From: Pithys albifrons albifrons
Lineage: Eukaryota > Chordata > Aves > Passeriformes > Thamnophilidae
Length of the DNA: 64,000 nucleotides
Assembly (NCBI RefSeq): GCF_047495875.1
Contig: NC_092461.1
Coordinates: forward strand, 64,716,299 to 64,780,298
Direction: 5' to 3'
Part shown: piece after piece, positions 50,752 to 63,110 of the stretch
Position numbering within the stretch: the stretch's first letter is position 1
How the letters are laid out: each line of letters starts with the position of its first letter
Made by a program: the position numbers and the translations under genes
Notes under the pieces: model-generated
The model's input: the letters and a program-made list of their open reading frames with translations, nothing else
What the model was told of the DNA's origin: nothing
Databases searched by the model: none

Positions 50752-52019
50752 TCTACTTTTTACGAAAATCAATTTAAAATCCAGTATTGTTCTCTGTTCA
50801 GAAGAAGGTAAGATCTTATTAGTGTAGGTGGATATAATCGCCTCTTTGCATGCTGATATCCTTGTTCAAACGATCAACTTTAGAGTTGAGCCTATCTCAT
50901 TTTTAGTTACTCCTGTATTTTTAAGGGAGTTTCAAACAAAAATATTAAGGGTAAAATATAAAGATTGCTTTGTAATTCCATGGCAATCGTACTAGCTTTG
51001 TATTTCCATGTAAGTAATATTTTGTAGTAAAAATAATTTATTTCTTTCAATGTCAATTAATTTAATTACAAGCCATGTGTTTAATTAATACAATTTTTCT
51101 TCCTCTTAACAAATCTGTCCTTTTGTTCCTTTGGAAGAGCATTTTTATTCTATTAAATGTGTGATTTTTCTAATTCGTTCAGGATTTTGTCTTTGGAAAC
51201 TGGTTATGCTCAGATTTTTTTTCCAACTTGAAAATGAGTTTGACACAGTACAACACCAACTTTTGTTGAAATACAGTCTTTTTTATTGTTAATGTGTATT
51301 TGCACTATAATACAATTTTGGCTTCTCACAAATACAGATTAATAACTGTAATTCAGATACTATCTTAGTACATTCATAAAACCAGATACAGACATACTTC
51401 ATAATCCTAAATGTGTTTAATTGAATATTTATTTATCTTTTACCTCTTTATTATTTTATGGAAGACTATGTTTAGAAGTTTGTGTGTTTAAGCTATCTAT
51501 GAGTGTAATTCAGTTTTAAAAACTTCTATTTTCATGATAAACCAAATTCCATTTCAGATAATCTCCCTGTGTTCAAGTGTTTTGAGCAAGCCTCCCTTGA
51601 TAAAGACTGAGGTAAATGGAGTGAGTTCTGGATATCATTTCAGCATTCTGCAGGGAAATGTTTGATTTTGTGTGTTTATCAAAACAGAGATGCCACTTTA
51701 AGTTCTCTTTTTCCAGTATACAAATACTGACAGTCAAAGACTTCACTGAAGAGAAATAGTTTGTCATCTGCAAGTCAGGGAAGAAGCCGAAGCTAGTTAG
51801 TTCCTCCTCTCATGGTCTGATCCAAAGACATACAGGATTTCTGTATGTCTTACTGATTTGACAAAGATGATGTTTATACGTTAGGCAAACATAGCGTAGC
51901 CAGCTGTGTGTGGACTATCATTATTTTACCCCCCTGGTGGATGTCTAAAGGTCCTGTCAAAAAATTCTATCAATATATATTGTTCTAATTATTGGTTCTC
52001 AAACTAGTTCATTTGGAAA

Positions 52020-52355
52020 ATGTGGAACGATGCTTGGAGTTTCTGGCGTTGCCCCGTACCGGTAATGCGATTTTGCTGATTGTACTTTCCCATGTGATGA
52101 GCAAATGATTGTCATCCCTAAAAGTCGCAAGGGACATGGATGTCATCTTAATAAAGAAATTAAAAAGCACATCTTTCTATGAGAAACAATGTAAATTCCT
52201 GACCTGTCGCAGAAAATAGTTCTCTAATTGGTTTTGTGTGGTGGTGCAGCAGAATCGTTTTCCCCAAACGTCATGCCAGCGCAGCACCACTGTACATCAT
52301 TGTCAGCAGTTCAGCAGAATCTCCCTAATAAGAGAACGATTACGTAAATGTGATA
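52020..52355. promoter_or_regulatory. CpG-retaining candidate element in intron 2
   Basis: About twelve CpGs in 335 bp, against almost none in the surrounding kilobases. Examples are TGGCGTTGCCCCGTACCGG, AATGCGATTTTG, GTCGCAAGG, CTGTCGCAGA, GCCAGCGCAGC and AACGATTACGTAAAT. The last contains a PAR-bZIP/CREB-like TTACGTAA word. No repeat family is recognised and no long open frame crosses it. Its nature is inferred from composition. Confidence 0.4.
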
Positions 52356-52360
52356 GTCTT

Positions 52361-52430
52361 GGTAAAAAAAAAGAAAACAGAAAAGAAAAGAATAAGGAGG
52401 GGAAAGAGAGAAAGAGAAAGACTCTGTGGC
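52361..52430. repeat. Purine-only low-complexity run
   Basis: Nearly continuous A/G for about 70 bases (GAAAAGAAAAG, GGAGGGGAAAGAGAG). It directly follows the CpG-retaining block of intron 2. Confidence 0.8.
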
Positions 52431-55400
52431 ACTGAGATGATCGTACTTCCCAAGCCTCTCTGTTTGCTAAGGGTCAGCTGCATAGGCAGACAGCTAGGTA
52501 AGAACTTAAAGAGCTTGAAATGATTTTGTCATTGTTTCTTGGGATTAAACTTTCGTCTCCTTTTCCCAAGAAGTCAGTAGGAGTGATACTGAACCTTGCA
52601 TCACTTTCTCTTAAGGCTAACTCCACTTTAAATAAAATAATCTTCCTTGTTTTTACTAAGCACACTTGCCTTTTCAAATAGTGCTGCTAAGTCATTCTGT
52701 TCTTTAAAGCATGATACACCTACAATAACATATCACATTTTTCTCTCTTAGGCAAAAGGTAATTTACATTAACTTCATACCAAGCTGAAGCCTGCTGCAA
52801 GCATTACTGAAATAACATCCATCATTAGATGCTGTCTGAAATGCTTGTCTTTCATCATTAGCATTAAAAAGCTCCAGAATGCATTATTAGAGTAATTTCT
52901 TAACTATCATACAAATACTGGCTTCTGTGCTTAGATTTACCAAAGTTGACAATTTTCATATTTTCCACATCAGTCTTCTATGTCTAGGAGACTGTAGAAG
53001 CTAAATGGAGATAACCAGGCTATTTGCAGCATGGGTGTAATTCAGACTGAAGGACTGGATAGTGAAGTAGAAGTCTGTGTAGCCATTTAAAAAGAAAAAA
53101 ATCAGAGGGATTTTTACAGAAACAAGGATACATCTCTCATTTTGACTTGTTTCTACTGTACTAAATAAAATAGTTCACTGACTTAAACTATTGGGAATTG
53201 GAGTGTGACATTTCTGTATGTGCATGTCTACTTAGTTTTTGGTGTTGAAGGGAAACTAGCGAAAAAAGGCTGAGTCTCCAGTTGTTTCTTTATAAATACC
53301 TTCAATATATAAGGCATCCTGATTTGTGGAGCTTATGATATGCCTCCATTTTTGGCTGATATGACAGTTACCAGTTCCGGTACTCCAATGGAAATTCATT
53401 AATATCAAAATTTTGATTTGGAAAAGGTTACCTTTTAGAGATAGTCTTAGTATTAGATGCAATGGAAAGAACATGGAAGGAGAAAGGGAAGATTCATTTT
53501 AAAATACCAAATAATAACTGGAAAATTTAGGAAAGATTTGAGTTTCTTGGTTTCTGACAGCACCAGGGACAATCAGTGGGAAGAAACCTCACTGGGGACA
53601 ACCACAGGATTTAAAAAGGAAGATTAAGGGCCATATTGACTCTTAAAAAAAATAACATCATAAGCTGAGGTGAGAAAGTTTGTTCTACTTCAGATGTTTG
53701 CTGTTCAGGGTAGAGGAGGTGTTGGGGCACAGTTTTGTAATTAGCAATCTGTTCCTCTATGGAGGAGACTGGGCTAAACAGTGTAGCCATGTAGTGCATC
53801 TCTGTGCAAGGATGACAGTAATTGTTAAAGGTTTCCATACCCACTCTCACAACAACTTTCTGTCATTAATTAGCCCTAGATTTTAGTATTTTTCTGATTA
53901 GGAGATCTTAAATGAGATTCTTGATGACATACATAAACAAGCTGCCTTTGTTATAGAGGGGTTCCACTTTCTGACTACCTAGACCTAGACCTTTACTAAA
54001 TGCAGCAACTAGAAATATTTTCATTTATGTGTTTATATATGTTGTTGACTTCCAGTGATGTAGTCTGGAGCCTGAATTGATTCTACAAAATGAATTATAT
54101 TTTGGTACATACTTACTTTTTGCTACCAGGAACCTGATGAGAATAATAAAATCAGGGTCTGTAATATTCTGTTTCTCAGGGATTTTTTTTTCAAAGTATG
54201 TGCCAGTGTTGAGTGAGTTTTGATTTAAAATTATTGATAAAATAGTTTGTCTGAAAACTCGTTTGCTGAAAATCATTTTCTTACTTAAAAATGATAAGAA
54301 TTGATGTGCGTTTCCTAAGTGTCTGATTAAAGATCACAAAGAAACTCATATTTTGCATCAGAAATAAGCAGATGGTGGACAGATGGTTTAAATTAATATT
54401 AATTAAAAATCTTAACTTAAATTGTTTACCCTGTAAATGCAAAGTTAAGAAGCCAGCTTTCATCTTTAGGGTTAATGACACTCCAAATCTATTTATTAAA
54501 AATTGTTCCAACGGACATTCTCTCCGAGCCTTGATCACAAAGATGGTAGCCTCAATAAAGAGCATGAAAGTGGGTAAAATCTGGAAAGAGAGAGCGATTC
54601 AGGAGGCTTAACAATGATCCTGCAGAGTTCGAGACAAAATACTCTTTTCAGCCTCTGTGGTCTAGAATAGAGGAAATGGTCCAAAAAAAGGAAACTCAGA
54701 ATTCAGAATCTCTATTTCATGCCTGCTTCTCAATATATTTATTCTTTAAAATTAAATTTACATCTGTGGTTGATTATGTTACAGTAAAGCAACATCTGTC
54801 AGTATCTTAAAACTCTTCACACACTGTTGGCAAAAAAAAAGGGGGTCAAATTCTGTGTGTTTCTCCCTTACATTTCCTTACTGGTTCGCTGGGATTGCAG
54901 TTGATGTGTCTGGGAAGGAAATTATGGCAGCTGGTAATTGTAGAGGAAGTCCAGAGTATACCCAGATACCACAGAGCACAGTGTGTGTATATAAGTCAGA
55001 ATATGGAATAACTATGATAATTCATGTATCACTATATGGTAACCATGGATACTTGTTGACATTTTTAGTGGTAGTGACTAGTTTATCTCTGGACATCTGT
55101 CACAGAGCCAAATTTGGTCCTCAGTTAAGCATGTAGCATTTCCATTAAAATCAAAGGAGATTTGTCCCTTTGGTGAGACAGAATTAGGCTGTAAGTGCTG
55201 GAAGCTTTGCTATTTTCTTGATTTTGTAACTGGGATATTTCACAGAGGATGTGTACATTTTAATAGATACCCTTTTTCCCTAATGCACCTCTTTGTTCAA
55301 GGTAAGAATCAGGAACTCTAAATTTAGAATCATGTATAATGATCTAAGATTTAATTGACCTTTGAAAGCATTAACATTTTGATTCATGGTAGTTCACCCA

Positions 55401-56325
55401 AATGCTTTTCTTTAGCAGTTGACTTGAATTTCAGGGAGTAATTGCAGGATTTTTCTGGCAGGGGCAGTTTGAAAAAGCATCAAACTTGATGCAATCCTGT
55501 CCCTCTATACAAGCAGCTGAAGGTATCACTGTGTCACCTAATTAAGTATGCTGGGAAGGGTAGGAAGTTCTTGGTGTATTCTGACACAATAGTTGGTAGC
55601 ATAAGGACAGTGTGTACCCTGAGGGGGCACCCATGGTAAAAAGGGTAGCTGTGACTTCAAATTCACATCCCAAGGTAGTCATGTTAAGGATACTAAGCAC
55701 ATTCTTAACAAAAAGTTAGCAAAACCTCAGAGAAAAAAAAATAGATGAGAGAAGTTTTAAATATTGGGAGTTTGCAGTGTGCAGTTAAAGCCATAACCAA
55801 CAGATTTTGAGTTCCTGTGTCATCTACTTAGAAAAAAGCTCCCTTGGTGACATGTTTTCCCCTCCAGCCCCCGTCATCCCCTTTCCTCTATACAGGTGAA
55901 ATGTGTGTGTTTCTCACTTTCTGCTGGTAAAAAAATACGATTTTCAAATGTTGCTATGACTCCACACTATTTTCATTAATTAGACCAGAATAGTAAATTA
56001 TTCCTTTCAGAGCACTACTACCATTGAGGAGATCACACTTGACTGTTGGCACAAACAGTAGATCAGTCTATGTGGAAATAGGTTCACACTGATTTTAGAA
56101 GAGCTTTCAAAGTGTACACAGGTGGAATCTGCAACCTGACAAAGAGAATCTAAATAGAAGTTGTTACATTTTTTTCTTTGCAGGTTTATTCACATATCTT
56201 TGCTTTGGTGGGTTTTTTCTGTATTCTTTTATCACAGACTTTAGCTTACCAGTTATTGCTTCTGAAAGCATCAGCAGATTACAAAAGTGCATGTGACTTT
56301 TATTTTTTCCTTTTCTTCTATTCAG

Positions 56326-56922
56326 GTAGATATATTACCTTTATCATGGACCCATTTCAATATGTCTATGTCATCCGAAATAGCAAGCAACTTGAATTTC
56401 ATGAATTTGCCAATAAAATGGCTTCCAAAACTTTTGACTACCCAGCCTTGTCAAAAGGAAAATTCCCTGATCTCAAGGAAAACCTGCACAGAATCTACCA
56501 GTATCTACAAGGCAAACCTTTGGATATCATTTCTGACCACATGATGAAAAATCTCCAGGATATATTTGAATGGAAATGCTCACAAGCAACAGATTGGGAA
56601 ACAGAAAAAATGTACAAATTTTGCTGCTCTGTAATGTTTGAAGCCAGTTTTGTAACACTATATGGAAGAGTTCCTGCTGCAGATGGCCACAAAGTTATTA
56701 GTGAAATCAGAGACAAATTTATCAAGTTTGATGCCAGCTTTCCCTATTTAGCTGCAAACATACCAATTGAGTTGCTAGGAGCTACCAAGAAGGTTCGGAA
56801 GGAGCTTATACATCATTTTTTACTTCAGAACATGACAAAATGGCTGGGAGGGTCAAAAGTGGTCCAAGCCAGACAAGATATATTTGAGAAATATGAGCTG
56901 CTTGGAGATTATGACAAAGCAG
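56326..56922 (+). CDS. CYP7B1: CYP7B1 exon 3
   Basis: Internal exon of 597 nt: 2 bases completing a glycine codon, 198 codons, then 1 base. The acceptor is a long T-rich tract ending TTCTATTCAG and the donor is GCAG|GTAGGA. The open frame extends artificially upstream to 56178 and downstream to 56963, but homology begins at G-RYITFIMDPFQYV and stops at YDKA. Segments that align with human CYP7B1 include DPFQY, YQYLQGKPLDII, KFDASFPYLAANIPIELLG and the RQDIFEKY helix. It covers about residues 87-286, helices A to H, including the region that forms part of the substrate pocket in P450s. The classic C-helix WxxxR motif is not evident, which also holds for the human protein. There are no stops or frameshifts, so the gene looks functional over this span. 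Confidence 0.97.
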
Positions 56923-57364
56923 GTAGGAAACTTATGAATGATTGCTTGTCTAAAATAAAATAATTTACTATAGACCTTTGAAATAAAAAGGCAAAATGGC
57001 GACCTTGAAATTTTTTTATGTTCTTTCTAATTGGCTAATGATAAAATGTTTTACTCTGAAACAACCCTCTATGATAATTGATTTTTTTTTTGTGCTGAGG
57101 TGGTAAAACAAGATACTTAATGGTGATAATGAGAAAGATTATAACTGAGCTGCGTTTCCTCCCCTTATCCCCCCACCCCCCCGACATTACATTTCAAACT
57201 ATTCTCATTAAGCAGAAAATTAGACTTCAGAAGCCTATTGGTCCTCATTAGCATTCACTGATCCTTGGCTGGGTCTGTGTCCTAACATCTTTTAATTAGC
57301 ACACTGCAAATCTAATCAGTGTAATAAACGCTATTAATCTTCCTTTTCACTTATTTTCTCCCAG
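56923..57364 (+). other. CYP7B1: CYP7B1 intron 3 (short)
   Basis: A 442 bp intron between the two most conserved exons, phase 1. Its 3' half (about 57195-57350) has several TAAT cores and AATTAGC-type homeodomain-like words ahead of the pyrimidine tract, so it may carry more than splicing signals. Confidence 0.93.
57195..57350. promoter_or_regulatory. Homeodomain-site-rich block before exon 4
   Basis: CTATTGGTCCTCATTAGCAT is followed by ATCTTTTAATTAGCACACTG, AATCTAATCAGTGTAATAA and CGCTATTAATC. This is a high density of ATTAG/TAAT cores including a CCAAT-type word (ATTGG). It sits in a 442 bp intron flanked by conserved exons. It may instead be splicing-related or simple drift. Confidence 0.25.
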
Positions 57365-57571
57365 CACATCATTTTGCCTTCCTGTGGGCCTCTGTGGGAA
57401 ACACGATTCCAGCTACATTCTGGGCCATGTATTATCTTCTGCGGCACCCAGAAGCTCTTGCAGCGGTGCGTAACGAGATTGACCATTTGCTGCAGTCAAC
57501 AGGTCAAAAGAGAGGGCCCACATATAACATCCACCTCACCAGAGAACAATTGGACAACCTGGTCTACCTAG
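57365..57571 (+). CDS. CYP7B1: CYP7B1 exon 4 (I-helix exon)
   Basis: Internal exon of 207 nt: 2 bases completing an alanine codon, 68 codons, 1 base. The acceptor is TTTTCTCCCAG and the donor is CTAG|GTAATT. The peptide starts [17 protein letters not shown] and ends [11 protein letters not shown]. This is the oxygen-activating I helix followed by the J helix. The usual P450 signature (A/G)GxD/ET has Asn in place of the acidic residue here (GNT; Asn codon at 57400-57402), as in human CYP7B1 (ANT), so this is a family trait and not damage. [15 protein letters not shown] and [10 protein letters not shown] follow the human protein almost residue for residue. It sits only 442 bp after exon 3, the shortest intron in the window. 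Confidence 0.97.
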   Translation, partial: HIILPSCGPLWETRFQLHSGPCIIFCGTQKLLQRCVTRLTICCSQQVKREGPHITSTSPENNWTTWST

Positions 57572-59850
57572 GTAATTTATTTTTATCTGTTAGGAAGAGA
57601 AGAGGGGCTCTCCCGGAAAACTCGGTTTATCACTCATTTCTGTTTACTGAGAAGGTGGAGGACACAGCTGCCTAATTGACATAATAACAGCCATTTACAT
57701 CAATTATAAATTATGTAGTTTATAGCTGTAGATACTCTCATTGCATGTAAACATTAAAGCCTAGGTAATTAACTATGCAAGGTATGCAAAAGGCTAAATC
57801 GAAGCTTTGCAATTATTTGAAAAAAAGTTGATGCCTATTAAGTTGTTTGATTCTAAGCATCTGCCGAAGTGTTAATGCATTTCAAATACTTCTGTATGGT
57901 ACTGCCAAGAAAGACCCTTTTCTGAAATTAAAGTGGGATGGCGTATTTAAACTGAAAATATATTTTTTTCCACAAGCAGGTTCATTCTTTCTCTCTTTAA
58001 CTAAACAAAAAAGACTTCTAAAGCAGACTTCTGTTGGGCAATGCCTACAAATGAAATACAAGAAGATAACAATTTACACAGTACAAATGGTGTTTTCAGT
58101 ACTGAAAAAGTACCTTTATTCAAAATAAGGATCTTTAGGGGAGCTGCACATCTTCCGGTTCTGGATCAGGGGTTCAGAGGGAGACGCTTGCCAGTGGCCA
58201 TTGAAAGTTGTTTGGTGCAGGAGCTGTGTAGGCCTTCATAACATCAGCTGTTGCTTTCACTTCATTTGCTAGTGCACAGACACTGGCAAGAGAAATGGCG
58301 AACTTAGCCCAAGAGAGGAGCTAGGGTAAGTATCCGAAGGTCTCCACAGATAGTGTTAGCAGGATAGACCACATCTGAACAGAATTTTAAAGGTTCAATA
58401 ATCCTCTCTTTTTAAATATCAAAAAAGGTCCCCTGTTCAAAATGAGCTCATGTCTATAGGTCTTGGTAGCACATGCCCATTATGTCTTGCTCTAGGTCAT
58501 GACCTGAAGTGACATTCCACTCTTAAAGCTGTGTCAAGGGACAGTGGTGGAGTATTGCAGCCTCTGTGCCCAGTTTGGATCTAAGTAATAGCTGCCATTC
58601 TCCAGGACCATCTAATGTGGCATGTCCTCAAGAATCTGTGTTCAAACTTGTTTTGCTTTTCATATAAAATTGAGTTTTATCCAGTTCCTTTATGTTAGAG
58701 CATTAATATTAATCTTATATAGCATGAGTCTACTAAGTTAGCTTCATCTAGAGTCATGGTTGTTTTGATGCAGATTTATTTCTAACCAATGGAGAATGCT
58801 TTTTAAATAAAGTAGATTTTGGATGACAAAGACAGTTCTGATGAATAACATGACATTCTAAGCATTTAATGTACTTTTACAGAACACAAGTAAATCTGCT
58901 TCACATCAGAGCTAGCATACACCAAAAAATAAGCTACCAACCATCAAGAAGATCAAATGAGAATTTAGTTTGTATTTGGAGACTGAGATGGGAATGGCAA
59001 AGGAAAAAAGGGGGCAAAAAGGCTCCCCAGAAGTGTAGGAATCAGGAAAATAAAACCATATAATTCACTAAACCCATCTGGTGCAAAACGGCATGAACAG
59101 TTTAAAACATTAACTCTGTCATTCCTCTGCTTCTCCTCGAAATCTTGAAGTACCTTGGTAGCATTTGATTTATGTGTTGAGAGGGAAGTACCACATCCTG
59201 CTTTGTAGTGTTCTTGTAACACTTTTGTTAAATTTTATAATCATGTTAAACATAATGTGATATGAACAGAAGCTCGATTTCAATTCTTCTGGCACTTAAG
59301 TCATAAAGGGCTGGATACAGTCCTATAAAATAATAATATAGGAAAAAAATCTGTACCATAAGAGAATTAAAGTCATGCTTCAGTGGAAAGGGGAAAGGGA
59401 TGTCTTGTTAAATGTGTAGGCGGGACAAAGGTCCTAAATTGCATTGCTTGTGCACCAACAATCCCCCCACCTTTGCAGGAAGACTGGGGCCACTGACCCC
59501 AATCCTCCAAGGCTGAGCTTTTTGTCTTCCTTCTCTCCCTGTGGCAACCTGGGGTGTAGGAAACTGAGATTTGTGTGGCTGCTCTTAAGTAAGACAGACC
59601 AGGTGGGATTCTTGCATGTTCATCACCTTGTCATCTCATTCTCCTGTTTTAAGTGTTCTGATTCTCTGTTCTCTTTTTGGTCTACTGTAACAAGAGCCTT
59701 TTTTTTTGATTCCTCATTCTATGGAGAACAAGCATGAATTGCTAAAAGTCTTTTTCAGGAATAGTGTTGTTATTATGGTCAGATTATTTGGGTCTAGGGA
59801 ACAACGTGACCTGATTTATTCCTACATTCAATCACAGATACATGATTTTT

Positions 59851-59906
59851 TTATTTAAAAAAAAAACAAAACCAAAAACCAAACCACTTTCAACCCAAAA
59901 CAAAAC
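59851..59906. repeat. A-rich (AAAAC)n-like stretch
   Basis: AAAAAAAAAACAAAACC followed by further AAACC units. It resembles the stretch at 29211-29300, and no retroposon body is recognised. Confidence 0.7.
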
Positions 59907-60639
59907 TAGCAAATTTTGGCCCTGATTATCTTTGTCTGATGGTATTTCTGGGGAAGCACACCTTGTATTGTGTACATAAGACAATACAGTCCCAAAACCC
60001 AAACATGTGTATTTGTGTGCGCACAGTAACATACATTATTAGTCATTATGGCTCACAACAGAGCTGTAACACAGCAAAGGACACAATAGAATGGTCTGTG
60101 AGTTAAAATGGTTATAATGGAAATGCCAGGGATAAAGCAGAGATATACTTAGTGCATGTTTAATGCTAGGCATGTTTAGTCAGTTCGTTTGTTTAATATT
60201 AGTCCATTCATTTATATGGTGAAGTGTTCTTGCCCCAGGTCATTGCTGAATCCCAGATATTTCCTGCGAAAAAAGCACAGCTTGAAAAATTGTTTTGTAC
60301 ATGAGAAGGGATAGAAATCCAAAGGCAGCTAATACAGAGTGCATATTCTTAACACAAATGCTAAGCATTAAAGTCCTTGGTTGGATTGAAATAAATAAAT
60401 ATATTTTCCTGGAATGGGCTGGGCAGTACCATTTAGTTCTTAGTAAGATGCAAATGTACTTGTTTCAGATTATCGTTTGTGTTGGCACACCATGATGCCT
60501 GTGGGTAAATGACCCCCCCAAATATTTGCATACTTAATAGCTATTTTTCTACAATACACTCTAATAATTATGGCACTGCTATGTGTTAGTATAAAATTAA
60601 CAATCCATTATTGCACAATAAGTTTTATAAAACATTTAC

Positions 60640-60960
60640 AGATAGAGATCATGTTTAATTAAAATTAACTTGCCTACGAAAGCCAAATGCACTTATGATT
60701 CGCAATGACCTTTTATTACCTGCAGTCCCTTGTTTTGGCTGGATGATTGACAGCTTGCTGTTTGGCTACCATGTTGTATTTCAGCTGACAAGACTTTTCA
60801 TTTTAACTCAATTTGCCTGCCTATCACAAGCTGGTGGCAGGCCAGGCTCAAGTCACCCAGCTTTGCCTCAGCAGCTTGCTCTATTTCTCATTAGTACGCA
60901 TTTATTCAGTGGAAATTGGAAGACAAATGCTTGAAGGCATGTGAACTAAGTATAGCAAAT
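60640..60960. promoter_or_regulatory. Candidate conserved block in intron 4 (a)
   Basis: Complex sequence begins with GATCATGTTTAATTAAAATT, continues through TGATTCGCAATGACC and TTGACAGCTTGCTG, and ends near AGTACGCATTTATTCAG. It has C/EBP-like (TTCGCAAT), TGACC half-site and TGACAG (MEIS/TALE-like) words. It has no repeat signature. The open frame of 79 codons at 60695-60934 shows no homology I recognise. Confidence 0.35.
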
Positions 60961-61114
60961 TAGGGTTTAAAGACTGAATATTTATAAGTATATTGAAACA
61001 GCTTTTTTAAAAAAAAAGTCTAGAATGAATTGGAAGCTGAGTGCTAGCTTTAGTATAAGAGAAACGAAGAGAGATGTGGGAGGATTCTAAGAATAACAAT
61101 ACTATGAGAGATAA

Positions 61115-61143
61115 CTCTCTTTTTTTTTCCTCTCTCTCTCTCT
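61115..61143. repeat. (CT)n / T polypyrimidine tract
   Basis: CTCTCT, a T run, then CCTCTCTCTCTCTCT ending in TAG. It resembles a strong splice acceptor, but no coding exon follows (the frame after AG closes at once). Confidence 0.9.
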
Positions 61144-61579
61144 AGAAAATATGTAAAATCTCTCTGACAACACCTTATCAAACAACAGCCTGGCTTCTTT
61201 ATGTAGCACTCACACAGTGAAGTTTAGCATCTCATGTGTGTAAGAAGGGGGGAAAAAAATGAGGGTCATGTTCATTTGCTGCTTGGTTATCCCTTGGTAT
61301 GCTTTAAATTGCCTTGTTTGTTCGGCACAAGCACAGAAACAGATGTTACTCTACCATGCTGGATAATTTACTGTACCTCACGGTGCAGAATGGAAGGCCT
61401 CCCAAGCTACCCAGCTGGTCTGTCAGTGGCGATGGCTGGTGTCTGCTGAACTATGACAACTGCAAGTAAAGGCTGCAGTTTTATTGTGCAGTTGTCATTC
61501 CTCTCAATGTATAGCTCCAGAATTTGTGGAAAGCTGACTGTCTATTTTTTTAATGTCAGCCTGCAAAGCCATATAAGCT

Positions 61580-62320
61580 CCATTCTCCTTTGTTGATCAT
61601 AATGTGACTCATTACTTTTGTCATCTAATGATTATCGGCATGATCGCTCAGAGCAAGAGCCAAGCTCGCCTTCCACACATAACTGGTACTGGAAGGTAAA
61701 ACAGATTTGTCATTTACGATCTGACCGCTAAGCCACACTTTGTGCTCCATTATTGTGATTAACTTCTGCATAAGATATGCTGCCCAATTGTCATTTGGGA
61801 TCCAGCAGCAGGCAGGGACTGCTGTGCTTTCTGAGAGAATGTCCACCGATAGGATGTGACCGCATCACTTGGGCGGTTAAACATAAACCTGCTACTTCGC
61901 AGCAACATTTTAATAATTATTTCTCTCTTTTTTCTCTCCTTCCCTCTCCCTCATTTCATTTCTGCTGTTACTACGTATGTCACCACCATTCCCAAAGGGT
62001 GGACCAGCATGAGGTTACCAGCTTCGTTTTCTGCAGGTTGAAGGCAGTCTGGAGCGGCAACTGGACCCTTTCTTTGTACCGCGTAAAGTTTTGTTGCCAG
62101 AGCGCTGCCAGTTGAAATCTATCGTGTCAGGTGCCTTGTGGCTATCCGCAGTAGAGGCCATCTTCTGGAACCAGGGTTCTTTCCTGGCTTCGTCACCAAC
62201 AAGCCGATTTGACTCTGCCTGATTATAGTAACGAAGGCAGTCCAAAAGAATATGCACAGACTCACTGTACGTCACATTGAATCACAGTGCTGCCCACACA
62301 AAGCTGACCGCAGCCTCATT
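61580..62320. promoter_or_regulatory. Candidate conserved block in intron 4 (b)
   Basis: This is the most CpG-retaining stretch of the window: roughly twenty CpGs in 740 bp (GATTATCGGCATGATCGCTC, ACGATCTGACCGC, CACCGATAGG, ACCGCATCACTTGGGCGG, TACGTATGTCAC, TTTGTACCGCG, GTACGTCACATTG). It includes a CRE-like TACGTCA near the right end, CAATTGTCATTTG (E-box-like CAATTG) and TAATGATTA. A T/C tract splits it near 61920-61955. It has no repeat features and no credible coding frame. An ancient enhancer cluster is the favoured reading. Confidence 0.45.
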
Positions 62321-62689
62321 TCTTTAGACAAATGCATGCTTAAGGAAAAACCTCCTGCAAGAAAGCATCCAGGGCCACTTTATTTGCTATGCATGCTGCA
62401 CCAGATTTAATTTTTAGTGAAAGAACGTTTGTTATTATTTTTTTCAGAGGCATCTACACTGGGTAGCTACTGTCTCTAATAAACTAACCTTTTGGGTGCA
62501 GCAATTGCAGTGCCTTGGTGAACACTTAGAGAAGGCATATTTTATATCACAAAACATAAATGCAGATACAAATGGATTATTACGTGCACATAAAACCCTA
62601 TTTTGGGCTATTTTTCACACTAATGATTAGAAGGAATCAAGTCACATATAACAGTGCCTGTACACACTGGTAGAAAAATAGTCAGTTTT

Positions 62690-63110
62690 GATTATAAAGT
62701 GAGAGATGCAGCCCTAGACAGGAGCTACATGCTGATATACATGCTATCAGAATGATTTATGCAAATTATGCATATTATTCCCAAAGGAATTCCTCCTCAA
62801 ACTGCCAGGATAAATTGCCGGAAATTAGCCATAAAATCTGTCGTGCTAGGAGCAAAAGGTGAAGGCCACTGGGAAAGCAAGGACATTCAGCTTCTGGAGC
62901 CTTCCAGGATGTGACGGTGGAGACAGAAATCTTGCTCTCCCCAAACCTGAAAGGACTATGTTTTGTTTCCTTTTGCTCGATTAGAAGTGTCTTTCTCTTT
63001 TAAAATTGCCAGGCCAATAATGAATTGCTTTCATTCACTCTGACCATAACAGTCACTATCATTTGGCAGCATTGTGCATTGAAAAGAAAGTACATTTAAA
63101 AATTCTCAGA
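62690..63110. promoter_or_regulatory. Candidate conserved block in intron 4 (c)
   Basis: ATGATTTATGCAAATTATGC contains a perfect octamer ATGCAAAT-like core. It is followed by TTGCCGGAAATTAGCC (ETS-like CCGGAA), CTGTCGTGCTAGG and later CAATAATGAATTGC. The complexity and motif density match the neighbouring blocks. Boundaries are arbitrary. Confidence 0.3.

Larger units (their letters stand above)
50027..56325 (+). other. CYP7B1: CYP7B1 intron 2
   Basis: A 6.3 kb intron interrupting a glycine codon (phase 1). It contains a CA microsatellite near 50729-50751, a CpG-retaining block at about 52020-52355 and a purine-rich run at 52361-52430. I see no recognisable transposon or exon elsewhere in it. 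Confidence 0.9.

Noticed and set aside
56178..56963. Full 261-codon open frame taken as a single CDS
   Set aside because: Only 56326-56922 matches the P450. The ends run into intron on both sides, with good AG and GT sites at the homology limits.
58510..58600. Possible ancient CR1 fragment (GTGGTGGAGTATTGCAGCCT, then GCCCAGTTTGGATCT)
   Set aside because: Too short and diverged to separate from chance. No CR1 continuation on either side.
61115..61145. Splice acceptor of an extra exon
   Set aside because: Strong pyrimidine tract plus TAG, but the following frames close quickly and CYP7B1 homology passes directly from exon 4 to exon 5 with matching phases.
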